Source of the DNA: Clostridium estertheticum subsp. estertheticum
GTDB taxonomy: Bacteria > Bacillota > Clostridia > Clostridiales > Clostridiaceae
Direction: 5' to 3'
Assembly (NCBI RefSeq): GCF_001877035.1
Contig: NZ_CP015756.1
Coordinates: forward strand, 1,851,001-1,915,000
Length of the DNA: 64,000 bases
Shown here: positions 8,271 to 17,807 of the stretch, one piece after another
Numbering within the stretch: the stretch's first letter is position 1
Layout of the letters: every line of letters begins with the position of its first letter
Notes under the pieces: model-generated
Seen by the model: the letters and a program-made list of their open reading frames with translations, nothing else
Database searches by the model: none
What the model was told of the DNA's origin: nothing
Made by a program: the position numbers and the translations under genes

Positions 8271-11200
8271 ATGTTTAGAAAAAAAATTAATTCAATTAGC
8301 TTTTTAATTTTATTTTTCTTCATTTTCAGTATTTTTCCAATGGAAAGTGTGCATGCGGCTAGTTCACTTTCAGTTCCAGAGGCGTTAACTGTAGTTCCAG
8401 CAGTGCCATCAAAAGTTATAGTAGACAAAGCGGGTTGGTCTGTAGTCCAATTAACAAGTAGCTCTACTAGTTTGGCAATAGGATGTAATGTATATAGATC
8501 TGATGCTAAAGATGGTACTTATGCATTATTAGGAAAGGCTACAAAGGCCAATAATGATTACCATTATAAAGATACAAATTTAACTGCACATAAGGACTAT
8601 TTTTATAAGTTCGCTGCATTTAATTATATTGGAGAATCACAAAAAACAGCAGCAGTTAAAGTAACTACAAAGAAGGTTATTCATAAACCATCTACTCCAA
8701 TAGGACTCAAATTAAATTCTATGGTAGCAAGTAATGGAATATATAAAGTGAGAATTGACTGGACATACACTTATGGTGCTACTAGTTACAATGTGTATAG
8801 ATCTACTAGTGAACGTGGTACTTTCACTAAGATAGGTACCTCAACTAATGGATTATATATAGATAGTAATGTAGGCGCTGCAAATGCAATGTATTATTAT
8901 AAAGTGTCAGCTGTGAATATTAGTGGCGAATCAACATTATCAGAGGTTATAGCTGCAAAGCTTACAGCTACATTTAGAGCGGTTCCAACAGGACTTTCAG
9001 TTAATAGTCAGGCAGCTATTAATTTAAATTGGGCAACAGTAACTGGTTCAACTGGTTACAATGTTTACAGAGCGGCAAAGGTGGATTATGCTTACCGTAA
9101 AATAGGAACTTCTACAAATGTAACTTATAAGGATACAAAAGCAGCTGTAGGGGTTGAGTATCTTTATAAAGTATCTTCAATAGATGAAAATGGAGAGTCA
9201 TTAAAATCTACTGAAGTTACAGGAAAATTAGCAGATAGCAGTGTAACTATTTTAACTGAAGCAGTAAAAGACTTAGAGTATAAATATGAAAGCAAGGATA
9301 AGTTAAAACTTACATGGGATGCTTTAAAGAATGCAACATCTTATAATATATACAAATCATTATACAAAGATATGAAATATACCTATGTTGGCAGTACAAA
9401 TAAAGATAAGTATGTTGATGAAAAAAGTGTAGACAGCGCAACTTATTATTATAAGGTGGTAGCAGTAAATGCGGGAGGAGAATCTTCTAAGGTTAATCCA
9501 TTAACTGTAGGGGCTAAGGTTGTCTTAAAACGTCAAATGGAAAACATTGATCGCGGAATAAATGCGGTAAAAGCAGCTAATGGAGTCCTAGTTAGTTGGC
9601 GTTTACTTGGCACAGAAGCACAAAATTTAGAATTTGATGTATATAGAGATAATGTTAAAATAAATAGTAAACCCATAAAATCAAGCACAAATTATTTAGA
9701 TGCAAAAGGAACTACAACTTCAAAATATTATGTTCGTACTATAGGTGGAAAATCAAAAGAATCACAATCGGAAACGGTAACTGCCTGGGAAAATAACTAT
9801 AAGGAGCTCCCAATTAGAAAACCAGCAGCAGGGATTAATAAAGCGGGTGAAATCTATGATTATACAGCAAATGATGCTAGTGTTGCTGATTTAGACGGCG
9901 ATGGCAAGTATGAAATAGTTCTAAATTGGGCACCAACTAATGCTAAGGATAATTCGCAGGCAGGATATACTGGTAACACTTATATTGATGCTTACAAATT
10001 AGATGGAACTTTTATGTGGAGGATAGACTTAGGGAAAAATATAAGATCAGGGGCTCATTACACTGACATAATGGTCTATGACTTTGATGGGGATGGTAAA
10101 GCTGAACTTACTACTCGGACAGCAGATGGTACAATAGATGGAGAAGGTAATATAATTGGTGATGAAGATAAAGATTATAGTAATGCAAAGGGTTATATAT
10201 TAGATGGACCAGAATATCACACGATGTTTGAGGGCGCAACAGGCAAGGCTTTAGATACCCAGGCATATGAACCCCAAAGAGGAGCTTTTGCTACTGATAT
10301 TAATGAATGGGGCGATACCTATGGAAATCGTGGAGATCGTTTTATAGCAAGTGTAGCCTACTTAGATGGAAAAACACCAAGTGTAGTAATGCAACGTGGT
10401 TATTATACTAGAATGGCAATAGTTGCTTATGGTTTTAAGAATGGAAAATTTGTTAAGCAATGGACTTTCGATAGTCAGTTTGATGAAGTAGATCCAAATG
10501 GTCTTAAGTACACGGAGTATAGAGGTCAAGGAAATCACAATGTTAGTGTCGGTGACGTTGACGCAGATGGTATGGATGAGATTATTACAGGAGCTGCTGT
10601 TATAAATCAAGATGGTAAGGCTCTTTATACTACAAAACTTGGACATGGTGACGCTATGCATTTTGGTGATTTAGATCCTACTAATCCAGGACTTGAGATA
10701 TATCAAGTTCAAGAAGAAAAAGGCTCACCTTATGGAATGGATATAAGAGATGCTGGGACTGGAAAAATTCTCTTCGGCGTTAAATCAGGAATTGATACAG
10801 GAAGAGGACTTTCGGCAGATATTGATCCAAATTATATAGGTGAAGAAATTTGGGCAGTAGATGGCGCATGGAATAGCAGTACAGGTGGACTTTATACTGT
10901 TAAGGGAGAAAAAATATCTGAGGGGATACCATCATCAAACTTTGCTATATGGTGGGATGGAGATTTACAAAGAGAATTACTTGATCATAATTGGAATGGA
11001 TATGGTGGCCCTGCAAGTCCAGGAACTATTAGTAAATGGGATTATGTTAATAAAAAATCTGTAAACATATTAACTGCGACGGGTACTAATTCTAATAATG
11101 GAACAAAAGGTAATCCTTGTTTGCAGGCGGATTTGTTTGGTGATTGGAGAGAAGAAGTAATTTGGAGAACGGAGGATAGTAGTGCTTTAAGAATTTATGC

Positions 11201-11393
11201 TACTAGTGATGTAACGGAAACTAAATTACCTACTTTAATGCATGATCCTATTTATAGACTTGGAGTTGCGTTTCAAAATACAGGTTACAATCAACCACCA
11301 CATACAAGTTATTATTTAGGAAGTGGAATGACAACTCCACCACAACCGAATATAACAATGGCACGTGGAGGCACGGAAGTTAAAATAAAATAA
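8271..11393 (+). CDS. Secreted rhamnogalacturonan lyase, PL11, with N-terminal FnIII-like repeats
   Basis: Exported polysaccharide lyase of 1040 aa that should cleave the Rha-GalA backbone of rhamnogalacturonan I by beta-elimination. A signal peptide ends near residue 26. Residues about 38-415 hold four fibronectin-III-like repeats, recognisable from recurring YNVYRS and YYYKVSAVN motifs. The PL11 catalytic part (about 421-1040) resembles B. subtilis YesW/YesX, with calcium-binding loops DLDGDGK and DFDGDGK of the eight-bladed propeller. B. subtilis YesW is much shorter and lacks the FnIII repeats; here they probably act as spacers or attachment modules. No dockerin, SLH or sortase motif is visible. 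GGGGG ribosome binding site at 8262-8266. Confidence 0.9.
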   Translation: MFRKKINSISFLILFFFIFSIFPMESVHAASSLSVPEALTVVPAVPSKVIVDKAGWSVVQLTSSSTSLAIGCNVYRSDAKDGTYALLGKATKANNDYHYKDTNLTAHKDYFYKFAAFNYIGESQKTAAVKVTTKKVIHKPSTPIGLKLNSMVASNGIYKVRIDWTYTYGATSYNVYRSTSERGTFTKIGTSTNGLYIDSNVGAANAMYYYKVSAVNISGESTLSEVIAAKLTATFRAVPTGLSVNSQAAINLNWATVTGSTGYNVYRAAKVDYAYRKIGTSTNVTYKDTKAAVGVEYLYKVSSIDENGESLKSTEVTGKLADSSVTILTEAVKDLEYKYESKDKLKLTWDALKNATSYNIYKSLYKDMKYTYVGSTNKDKYVDEKSVDSATYYYKVVAVNAGGESSKVNPLTVGAKVVLKRQMENIDRGINAVKAANGVLVSWRLLGTEAQNLEFDVYRDNVKINSKPIKSSTNYLDAKGTTTSKYYVRTIGGKSKESQSETVTAWENNYKELPIRKPAAGINKAGEIYDYTANDASVADLDGDGKYEIVLNWAPTNAKDNSQAGYTGNTYIDAYKLDGTFMWRIDLGKNIRSGAHYTDIMVYDFDGDGKAELTTRTADGTIDGEGNIIGDEDKDYSNAKGYILDGPEYHTMFEGATGKALDTQAYEPQRGAFATDINEWGDTYGNRGDRFIASVAYLDGKTPSVVMQRGYYTRMAIVAYGFKNGKFVKQWTFDSQFDEVDPNGLKYTEYRGQGNHNVSVGDVDADGMDEIITGAAVINQDGKALYTTKLGHGDAMHFGDLDPTNPGLEIYQVQEEKGSPYGMDIRDAGTGKILFGVKSGIDTGRGLSADIDPNYIGEEIWAVDGAWNSSTGGLYTVKGEKISEGIPSSNFAIWWDGDLQRELLDHNWNGYGGPASPGTISKWDYVNKKSVNILTATGTNSNNGTKGNPCLQADLFGDWREEVIWRTEDSSALRIYATSDVTETKLPTLMHDPIYRLGVAFQNTGYNQPPHTSYYLGSGMTTPPQPNITMARGGTEVKIK

Positions 11394-11399
11394 CCTATT

Positions 11400-11442
11400 A
11401 AATAGCGTATTGATTAATAAAAAAATCAGTATGCTATTTTAA
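11400..11442 (+). terminator. Intrinsic terminator after the lyase gene
   Basis: AAATAGCGTATTGATT (11400-11415) pairs with AATCAGTATGCTATTT, followed by a T-rich tail. Confidence 0.8.
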
Positions 11443-11553
11443 TTTTGTGTAAGAGGATTTATGGAGTAGTATGCAGGAATTTGGGCTAGTAATAATATGG
11501 GTTTAAGTGGTATAATTAGTACGTTATGTAAGTTACGTTTTAGGGGGATATTT

Positions 11554-13914
11554 ATGAAAAAAATATCAGTAAATAGATTTCCAATGATTGTGAAGTTTTT
11601 TTTTGCATTTACTCTTTTTTTAGTGATTCCGTTAATTATTACAGGAATTATTTTCAATTATACCATGATTAGTTACTCGGAAAATGAAATTGGTAGTACA
11701 GCTGAAATTAATTTGAAAACGGTTAACAACATAAGTGTTTTATTTAGTACCAGCATATTAAAAGACGTAGCGAGAATATCACAAAGCGATGTACTTAATA
11801 ATTTAAGTACTGTAAAAAATTATAATAGCATTAAATCGGATGCTAATAATGTAGTAAAAGTAACTCAGGTTTATACATTATTAAATGAGATTCTAGCATC
11901 AAATTATAGAATAACTACAATTTATGTTTATATTGATGGAGCGGATTATATTATCACGTCTAATCGCGGAACTGTGGAGATGAGCAAATTTAACGATGTC
12001 CAATGGATTAAACCCTATAAGGAAGCTAGGTCTATAAATTTGGAACCACATTGGATAGGAAATAGAATAATTTCAGATAGAAATCCTAAAACTGATGTAT
12101 TACAAAATGAAAATTCTAATACGGCCCCTGTTATATCCTATGTATATCCTTTGGCACCTATAAACTCTAAAGTGGATGGAGCAATAGTTGTTAACATGTA
12201 TGAAGATGAGCTCAGTAAATTAATAAATAATAGGGACCTTTCAGGAGATGGTTATATTTATATAACAGATACTAAAGGAAATATAATTTCACATAAAAAT
12301 AAGTCCTTAGTAAGAACTAATATTTCTAGCACAAAGTATGTTAAAAATATATTAAGTTTTGATAAAGTAAGTGGGTATATGATTGATAATGTGGATAATG
12401 AAAAAAAAGTTATTACATATTATAAGTCACAATTTAATGATTGGATTTATGTAGGAATTTATCCTCTTGCAAACCTTATGGAAAAGGCAAATAAGTTATC
12501 AACCAAAATCATTTTAATTATTATTTTTATTATAGTTTTAGGCCTAGGATTTTGTTATATAGTTGCAAAAAGACTTTATAACCCTCTTAATAAGTTAGTT
12601 CAAGACGTTAAAGCAAGAAATAAATGGACTGATTTAAAAGAAGATGAAATGAAACTTCTTTCTAATGCTTTTAGCGCCATGGCAAGAGAAGAGGATACAA
12701 TGTATGGGATATTAGAGAATAATAAGAAAGACTTAAAACAGGGGTATATTTTAGATTTACTTAAAGGAAACTTACAGAAATATATTAACTCTGAAAATCA
12801 AGTTGAATATGATTTTTTCTATGAAAATTTTATTTGTGCAATAATTGCAATCGATAGATTTGATGAATTTTTGGCGAAATATCCACAGGAGCAACAATAC
12901 TATTTGAAAATGTTAATTATTAATGTGTGTGAAGGAGTAATCAACAAAACTTATGCAAATGCAAGTGTGTTATTTGATGTTAGTAAAATTGCAGTAATTA
13001 TTAATATGGAGGTTTTTAGCAAAGATGGAACCTATAAAATAGTAGAAGAATTATTTAAAGAAGTGCAAGGTGAAATATTAAAAGTAATGGACAATACGAT
13101 TTCGGTTGGAATAGGGGAATGTCATAGTGAAAAAACAGGAATAACATTATCATATTTTGAGGCTAACGAAGCGATAAAACGTAAAATTTTATACGGTTAT
13201 GGAAGTGTGATTAAATGGAAATCCTCTTTAAGGAAGGACTACAAATATTTTTATCCGTATAATATTGAAAAACATATTTTTAACTACTTAAATGCAGGAT
13301 CTATGGTGGATATCGATAAGGAAGTTAAAACTATGATTGAAGAAATAAAAGCTATGGAAGAGATATCCTATGATAATATTACACAAATTTTTAATCAGCT
13401 TGTAGGTAGTACAATAAAATATCTTGTAGATGATAATACTAATATAAGTTATATTTATGGAAGCGGCTATAATATTTATCAGAAATTATCTTCAAAGGAG
13501 ACACTAGAGGATATAGGGTTGTTACTACAAGATTTTTATTCTCGTATAATTTTATATAAAAAGAAATCTACAAATGAGAGTCTAGAATATATGGATATAA
13601 TAGAAGGATATATTAAGAGTAATTATCATAAGGATATAGATTTTGAAGGTATGGCTAGATATATTGGTATAAGCTACTCTTATATAAGAAAGATATTCAA
13701 AGAAAATACAGGAAAAACAATTATAGAATATACCAATAGATTAAGGATAAATGAAGCCAAAATACATTTAAGGGATACAGATAAAAGTTTGCCAGAAATA
13801 GCTTCATGTATAGGATATAACAATGATCAAAGCCTGTCTAGATTTTTCAAAAAGTATGAGGGTATAACTCCAGGAGAGTATAGAACATTAAATATCAAGA
13901 ACTGTGCTAAATAA
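11554..13914 (+). CDS. Membrane-bound AraC-family regulator (YesS/RhgR type)
   Basis: Transcription activator of 786 aa. A membrane helix (about 13-35), an extracytoplasmic dCache-like sensor and a second helix (about 317-337) lead into a linker and middle domain. A C-terminal double helix-turn-helix (about 685-785) has the AraC patterns SYIRKIFKENTG and IASCIGYNNDQSLSRFFKK. B. subtilis YesS (RhgR), the rhamnogalacturonan regulator, has this layout. ATG 11554 with TAGGGGGA upstream is chosen over the upstream in-frame ATG 11497, which lacks a ribosome binding site. Terminators lie on both sides, so it is a single-gene unit between the lyase and the transporter, which it probably activates in response to a pectic saccharide. 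Confidence 0.87.
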   Translation: MKKISVNRFPMIVKFFFAFTLFLVIPLIITGIIFNYTMISYSENEIGSTAEINLKTVNNISVLFSTSILKDVARISQSDVLNNLSTVKNYNSIKSDANNVVKVTQVYTLLNEILASNYRITTIYVYIDGADYIITSNRGTVEMSKFNDVQWIKPYKEARSINLEPHWIGNRIISDRNPKTDVLQNENSNTAPVISYVYPLAPINSKVDGAIVVNMYEDELSKLINNRDLSGDGYIYITDTKGNIISHKNKSLVRTNISSTKYVKNILSFDKVSGYMIDNVDNEKKVITYYKSQFNDWIYVGIYPLANLMEKANKLSTKIILIIIFIIVLGLGFCYIVAKRLYNPLNKLVQDVKARNKWTDLKEDEMKLLSNAFSAMAREEDTMYGILENNKKDLKQGYILDLLKGNLQKYINSENQVEYDFFYENFICAIIAIDRFDEFLAKYPQEQQYYLKMLIINVCEGVINKTYANASVLFDVSKIAVIINMEVFSKDGTYKIVEELFKEVQGEILKVMDNTISVGIGECHSEKTGITLSYFEANEAIKRKILYGYGSVIKWKSSLRKDYKYFYPYNIEKHIFNYLNAGSMVDIDKEVKTMIEEIKAMEEISYDNITQIFNQLVGSTIKYLVDDNTNISYIYGSGYNIYQKLSSKETLEDIGLLLQDFYSRIILYKKKSTNESLEYMDIIEGYIKSNYHKDIDFEGMARYIGISYSYIRKIFKENTGKTIIEYTNRLRINEAKIHLRDTDKSLPEIASCIGYNNDQSLSRFFKKYEGITPGEYRTLNIKNCAK

Positions 13915-13957
13915 TAGAAGCTACTATCAGTATAACTTTTGATGGTAGCTTTTATTA
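13911..13957 (+). terminator. Intrinsic terminator after the AraC regulator
   Basis: ATAATAGAAGCTAC pairs with GTAGCTTTTATTAT, enclosing a shorter ATCA/TGAT stem. Confidence 0.8.
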
Positions 13958-14056
13958 TTGTCTTTTATTTATTTTATTTTAATGTAAATTAGTAAATTTA
14001 AATAAGGAAAGTCTTCAAAATAAAGGCTTTGAGGATGTTATCAAAAATAAAGCCTA

Positions 14057-14120
14057 TTGGCAAAAATGATTATATACAAGTATTGTAAAAGTGGATAAGA
14101 TATAGATGTAAACGATTTAT
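14057..14120 (+). promoter_or_regulatory. Predicted promoter and cre-like site for the pectin importer operon
   Basis: TTGGCA (14057-14062), 18 bases, then TATTGT (14081-14086) is a plausible sigma-A promoter. TGTAAACGATTTAT (14107-14120) matches 8 of 10 specified CcpA-site positions and would lie just downstream of transcription start. Confidence 0.4.
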
Positions 14121-14143
14121 ATTCTTAAAAGGGAGTGAACCTC

Positions 14144-15118
14144 ATGGGAAACACCAGTACACCTACACCTAGTAACTTTGGTATTTTAGATGTTTCTAAA
14201 ATCACTAAGAAAAAGAAAAAAGGAATTTTATACTATGTTAAAAAAGATTTCTTTTTATATTTGCTATTATTCATACCTGTTACATATTTTGTAATTTTTA
14301 AATATGTGCCAATGTATCAAATAATAGTAGCGTTTAAGGATTACGATGTAATCAATGGAATAAATGGTAGCAGATGGATCGGATTGGATGCATTTAAAGA
14401 AGTTTTTAAAATGGCGGATTTCTATAAGGTTTTAAGAAATACATTATCGCTTAATGTATTGGATTTAATTTTAGGTTTTCCAGCACCTATAATCCTTGCT
14501 ATATTATTAAATGAAATAAGGATAAAGTGGTTTAAGAAGGTATCTCAGACTATACTTTATTTACCACATTTTCTTTCTTGGGTTATTATAGGTGGTATGG
14601 CTTATCAGCTACTATCTCCTACAGGCATGGTTAATATATTAACTAAATCATTAGGGGCAACGGCAGTACCTTTTCTTATTGAAAAATGGCATTGGTTAGG
14701 AACCTATTGTGTAATTGGGGTATGGCAAGGGGTAGGTTGGGGAACGATAATCTACTTGGCATCAATAACGAGTGTTAACTCAGAATTGTATGAAGCAGCT
14801 ATGATTGATGGAGCTGGTAGATTAAAAAAAATATGGTATATAACTCTACCTGCGATTAAGCCAACCATAATTATGATGCTTATCTTAGCTGTTGGAAATG
14901 TAATGAAAATAGGTTTTGATCGTCCATTTGTATTAGGTAATCCTTTGGTAATGGATTTTTCAGATGTTATAAGTACCTTTGTTTATAGGGTTGGACTTCA
15001 ATCCGTTAGATATAATATAGCAGCGGCCGTAGGTTTATTCCAATCAGTTATAGGATTAGTTCTAATACTATTTGTAGATAGGTTGGCTAAAAAATTCGGT
15101 GAACAAGGGATTATGTAA
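14144..15118 (+). CDS. CUT1 sugar ABC transporter permease (YteP/LplB type)
   Basis: Inner-membrane permease of 324 aa with six predicted helices and the EAA loop YEAAMIDGAGRLKKIWYITLPAI that docks the ATPase. It closely resembles LplB/YteP of complex-saccharide importers. ATG 14144 is chosen over GTG 14135 because that GTG lies within the AAAAGGGAG ribosome binding site. The second permease follows after 16 bases and the binding protein after that. As in the B. subtilis YteP-YtcP-YtcQ system, no ATPase gene is present. Probable cargo: unsaturated rhamnogalacturonan oligosaccharides, inferred from neighbouring enzymes. Confidence 0.9.
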   Translation: MGNTSTPTPSNFGILDVSKITKKKKKGILYYVKKDFFLYLLLFIPVTYFVIFKYVPMYQIIVAFKDYDVINGINGSRWIGLDAFKEVFKMADFYKVLRNTLSLNVLDLILGFPAPIILAILLNEIRIKWFKKVSQTILYLPHFLSWVIIGGMAYQLLSPTGMVNILTKSLGATAVPFLIEKWHWLGTYCVIGVWQGVGWGTIIYLASITSVNSELYEAAMIDGAGRLKKIWYITLPAIKPTIIMMLILAVGNVMKIGFDRPFVLGNPLVMDFSDVISTFVYRVGLQSVRYNIAAAVGLFQSVIGLVLILFVDRLAKKFGEQGIM

Positions 15119-15134
15119 GAAAGGAGTTGAAAAT

Positions 15135-16013
15135 ATGAATACAAAGTTATTAGATAAAATTTTAGATATAATAGTATTTTTGTTTATAAGTATTGTAGTT
15201 TTACTATGCCTAGTGCCATTAATTCATGTTGCAGCAGTATCATTTAGTAGCTCTCAGGCTGTTGTAGCGCAAAAAGTTACGCTTTTGCCAGTAGATTTTA
15301 CTATGGAGTCATACAAGCAAATTTTCAATGATAAATCAATGATTACATCACTTTTCTTTACCATAAAAATGACGGTGATATATACTGTATTAAGTATGGT
15401 ACTCACCATATGTGCAGCATATCCATTGACAAAAAGCTCTTTGAAGGGCAGAGATTTTTTCTTTTTATTAATTATAATCACAATGTATTTTTCAGGTGGT
15501 ATAATACCAGATTATATTCTTGTTAAGGATTTAAGTTTGTTAAATAGCATGTGGGGGCTTATTCTCCCAGGAGCAATAAGTGTATTTAATCTCATAATAC
15601 TTAAAACCTTTTTTCAGAACTCAATACCTAATAGTCTTGAGGAATCAGCAAAGCTAGATGGATGTACAGAGATAGGCATACTTTTTAAGATTGTACTTCC
15701 ACTTTCAATGCCAATAATTGCAACCTTAAGCTTATTTTATGCTGTGGGTAGATGGAATGGATTTCAAGATGCACTTTTCTATATAACAAAGCCAGAATTA
15801 TACCCACTTCAATTAAAGCTTTATCAATTAGTAAGTGCTACTTCTTCAAATGGAGCCCTTGCGGCAGAGGGAGTTGGAGCAGCGGTGCAACTAGCACCAG
15901 ATGTTTTAAAAGCTTCTGTAGTAATGTTTGCAACAGTTCCTATATTACTAATATATCCGTGGCTTCAAAGGTACTTTGTATCAGGTGTAATGATTGGTGC
16001 TGTAAAAGAATGA
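15135..16013 (+). CDS. CUT1 sugar ABC transporter permease (YtcP type)
   Basis: Second permease of the importer, 292 aa. Six helices and an EAA motif in LEESAKLDGCTEIGILFKIVLP; it ends VSGVMIGAVKE, the characteristic YtcP tail. AAGGAGTTGAAAAT precedes ATG 15135, which is preferred to an in-frame ATG 36 bases upstream lying in the end of the preceding gene without a good ribosome binding site. It pairs with the preceding permease to form the membrane channel. Confidence 0.9.
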   Translation: MNTKLLDKILDIIVFLFISIVVLLCLVPLIHVAAVSFSSSQAVVAQKVTLLPVDFTMESYKQIFNDKSMITSLFFTIKMTVIYTVLSMVLTICAAYPLTKSSLKGRDFFFLLIIITMYFSGGIIPDYILVKDLSLLNSMWGLILPGAISVFNLIILKTFFQNSIPNSLEESAKLDGCTEIGILFKIVLPLSMPIIATLSLFYAVGRWNGFQDALFYITKPELYPLQLKLYQLVSATSSNGALAAEGVGAAVQLAPDVLKASVVMFATVPILLIYPWLQRYFVSGVMIGAVKE

Positions 16014-16085
16014 TAGTTTACTGCTAAAATAATATGCAGTCTCTATATAGTTTCAAATTTTAGATTATAAGGGGGAGAATTAAAA

Positions 16086-17696
16086 ATGAACAAAAAACTT
16101 CTGAAAATCGTCAGTGTGGCTATGCTAACGACTGTTATTGTAAGTAGCCTTGCGGGGTGTGGCTCATCAAAAGAATCAGCAGATTCAACAAGTGATTCTT
16201 CAGTTGCCGTGGATGCACCTTATAAAAAGCAAGTGGAAATTAAAATTCCAATATATGATAGAGGTATCCAAGGTCAAGCGGCTGTAGATAACAATCATTG
16301 GACTAAATACGTTAATGATACCTTTGGGAAGAAATATAACGTAAAAGTTACTTATGTTACAATCCCAAGGACTACGGATGTAGACAAGTTTAATATGCTT
16401 CTTGCATCCGGTGATGCTCCAGATATAATTTTTAGTTATGACTATACAACGGCGTCAAGTTTTTACACAAGGGGTGCTTTCCAAGAAGTAACTAAAGCTG
16501 AACTTGATAAATATGCACCAAATCTCGAAAAAACACTTGGAGCAGATGTTTTGAAATATGGAGTGTTTGATGGTAAGCAAATGTTAATACCAGCTAAAAG
16601 GCCACTTGTAGGTGGCATATCTAGTGTTATAAGACAAGATTGGCTAGATAAATTGGGTATGAAAGTTCCTACAAATAGAGATGAGTACTATGCAGTTCTT
16701 AAAGCATTTAAAGAAAAAGATCCTGGTAAAGTAGGATCTAATAATGTTATACCACAGGGATTATCGAGTATGTCTGCTGCTGGTTCTGGAAATATAAATT
16801 ATGCATTTAGACCAGCTAATGTTTCGGCTGAAGAATTTGCAATGTATTCTGATGTAGTTATTCCATCGTTATCATGGAAGCCAACAGAGGATACATTAAA
16901 ATGGGACAATAAACTTTTTAATGAAGGGCTTATAAGTCCTGAGTTTGTACTAGATAAAGATGGTACAAAATTGCAAGCAGATATAAGTAATGGTAAGGTT
17001 GGAGTATTTCTTATGCCTTTAAAAACTCCTCCAGTTTTACAAACACTTGTAAAAAATGTACCTACAGCAAAATTTACTGTACTTCCTGCAAGTGCACTTT
17101 TACCAGCTGGTCAAGCACCACAAGGTTTCGCATACGCACCATATGGTATGCTTAGTGGTATAAATAAAAAGTGTGAGCATCCTGATGCAGTCCTAAAATA
17201 CATGGATTGGATGAGTAAAAGCGAAAATTTATTTGTACTTCAAAATGGTGTGGCAGGTAAAAACTATAATTTAAAGGGTGGACTTCCAGTAGAAGTAGCT
17301 AATTATGCTGGAGAGGATAAACTTAATTTTAGCTCTAACAAGGATATGTGGGCTCTTGTTACTGAACAAAAGGAATTTGGTAGTTTAGATAAAAATTTAA
17401 AGATGGATGCAATTGCTAAAGGAGCACCTGGCTTTGAAAAATTGTATATCGATGGTTATAAAGAAACATTAATAGGTGCGAAATCAAACTTTATGTTTAA
17501 TAAACCTGTAACTTCTTTAACAAAAAATTCAAAAACACTTGGAAGTAAGTGGGAAGAAGCTTCTGCCAAAATAGTTATGGGTAAAGTAAGTGAATTCGAT
17601 GCTTTATATGCAAAATATAGTAAAGATTATTTAACAAGTGGATACCAAGAAATTATTAATGAAAGAAAATCAATATACGAAGGGATGAAAAAGTAA
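16086..17696 (+). CDS. Sugar ABC transporter substrate-binding lipoprotein (YtcQ/LplA type)
   Basis: Extracellular solute-binding protein of 536 aa. The lipoprotein signal peptide ends in lipobox SLAGC, giving lipidated C25, followed by a Ser/Asp-rich linker. The length and the DAPDIIFSYD motif fit the large LplA/YtcQ-type binding proteins for oligosaccharides. GGGGGAG ribosome binding site. It follows the two permeases by 72 bases and ends at a terminator-like hairpin. It should capture pectin fragments released by the secreted lyase and esterase and hand them to the permeases; the exact ligand is inference. Confidence 0.9.
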   Translation: MNKKLLKIVSVAMLTTVIVSSLAGCGSSKESADSTSDSSVAVDAPYKKQVEIKIPIYDRGIQGQAAVDNNHWTKYVNDTFGKKYNVKVTYVTIPRTTDVDKFNMLLASGDAPDIIFSYDYTTASSFYTRGAFQEVTKAELDKYAPNLEKTLGADVLKYGVFDGKQMLIPAKRPLVGGISSVIRQDWLDKLGMKVPTNRDEYYAVLKAFKEKDPGKVGSNNVIPQGLSSMSAAGSGNINYAFRPANVSAEEFAMYSDVVIPSLSWKPTEDTLKWDNKLFNEGLISPEFVLDKDGTKLQADISNGKVGVFLMPLKTPPVLQTLVKNVPTAKFTVLPASALLPAGQAPQGFAYAPYGMLSGINKKCEHPDAVLKYMDWMSKSENLFVLQNGVAGKNYNLKGGLPVEVANYAGEDKLNFSSNKDMWALVTEQKEFGSLDKNLKMDAIAKGAPGFEKLYIDGYKETLIGAKSNFMFNKPVTSLTKNSKTLGSKWEEASAKIVMGKVSEFDALYAKYSKDYLTSGYQEIINERKSIYEGMKK

Positions 17697-17708
17697 AATA
17701 ATAAAAAT

Positions 17709-17750
17709 ATAGACCTGTGATAAAGTAATTTGTTACAGGGCTATATTTAT
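17709..17750 (+). terminator. Hairpin after the binding-protein gene
   Basis: ATAGACCTGTGATAAA pairs with TTGTTACAGGGCTAT with few mismatches and is followed by a T-containing tail. May be a partial terminator separating the importer from the downstream enzyme genes. Confidence 0.6.
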
Positions 17751-17807
17751 AATATAGTGTAATTCAAAAAATTCACAAGGGATATATGAAGAAAGGAAGT
17801 AATTTTA

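Noticed and set aside
11439-11657. Minus-strand open frame opposite the start of the YesS-like regulator
   Set aside because: Antisense shadow over a terminator and a signal-anchor coding region; composition mirrors the real gene.
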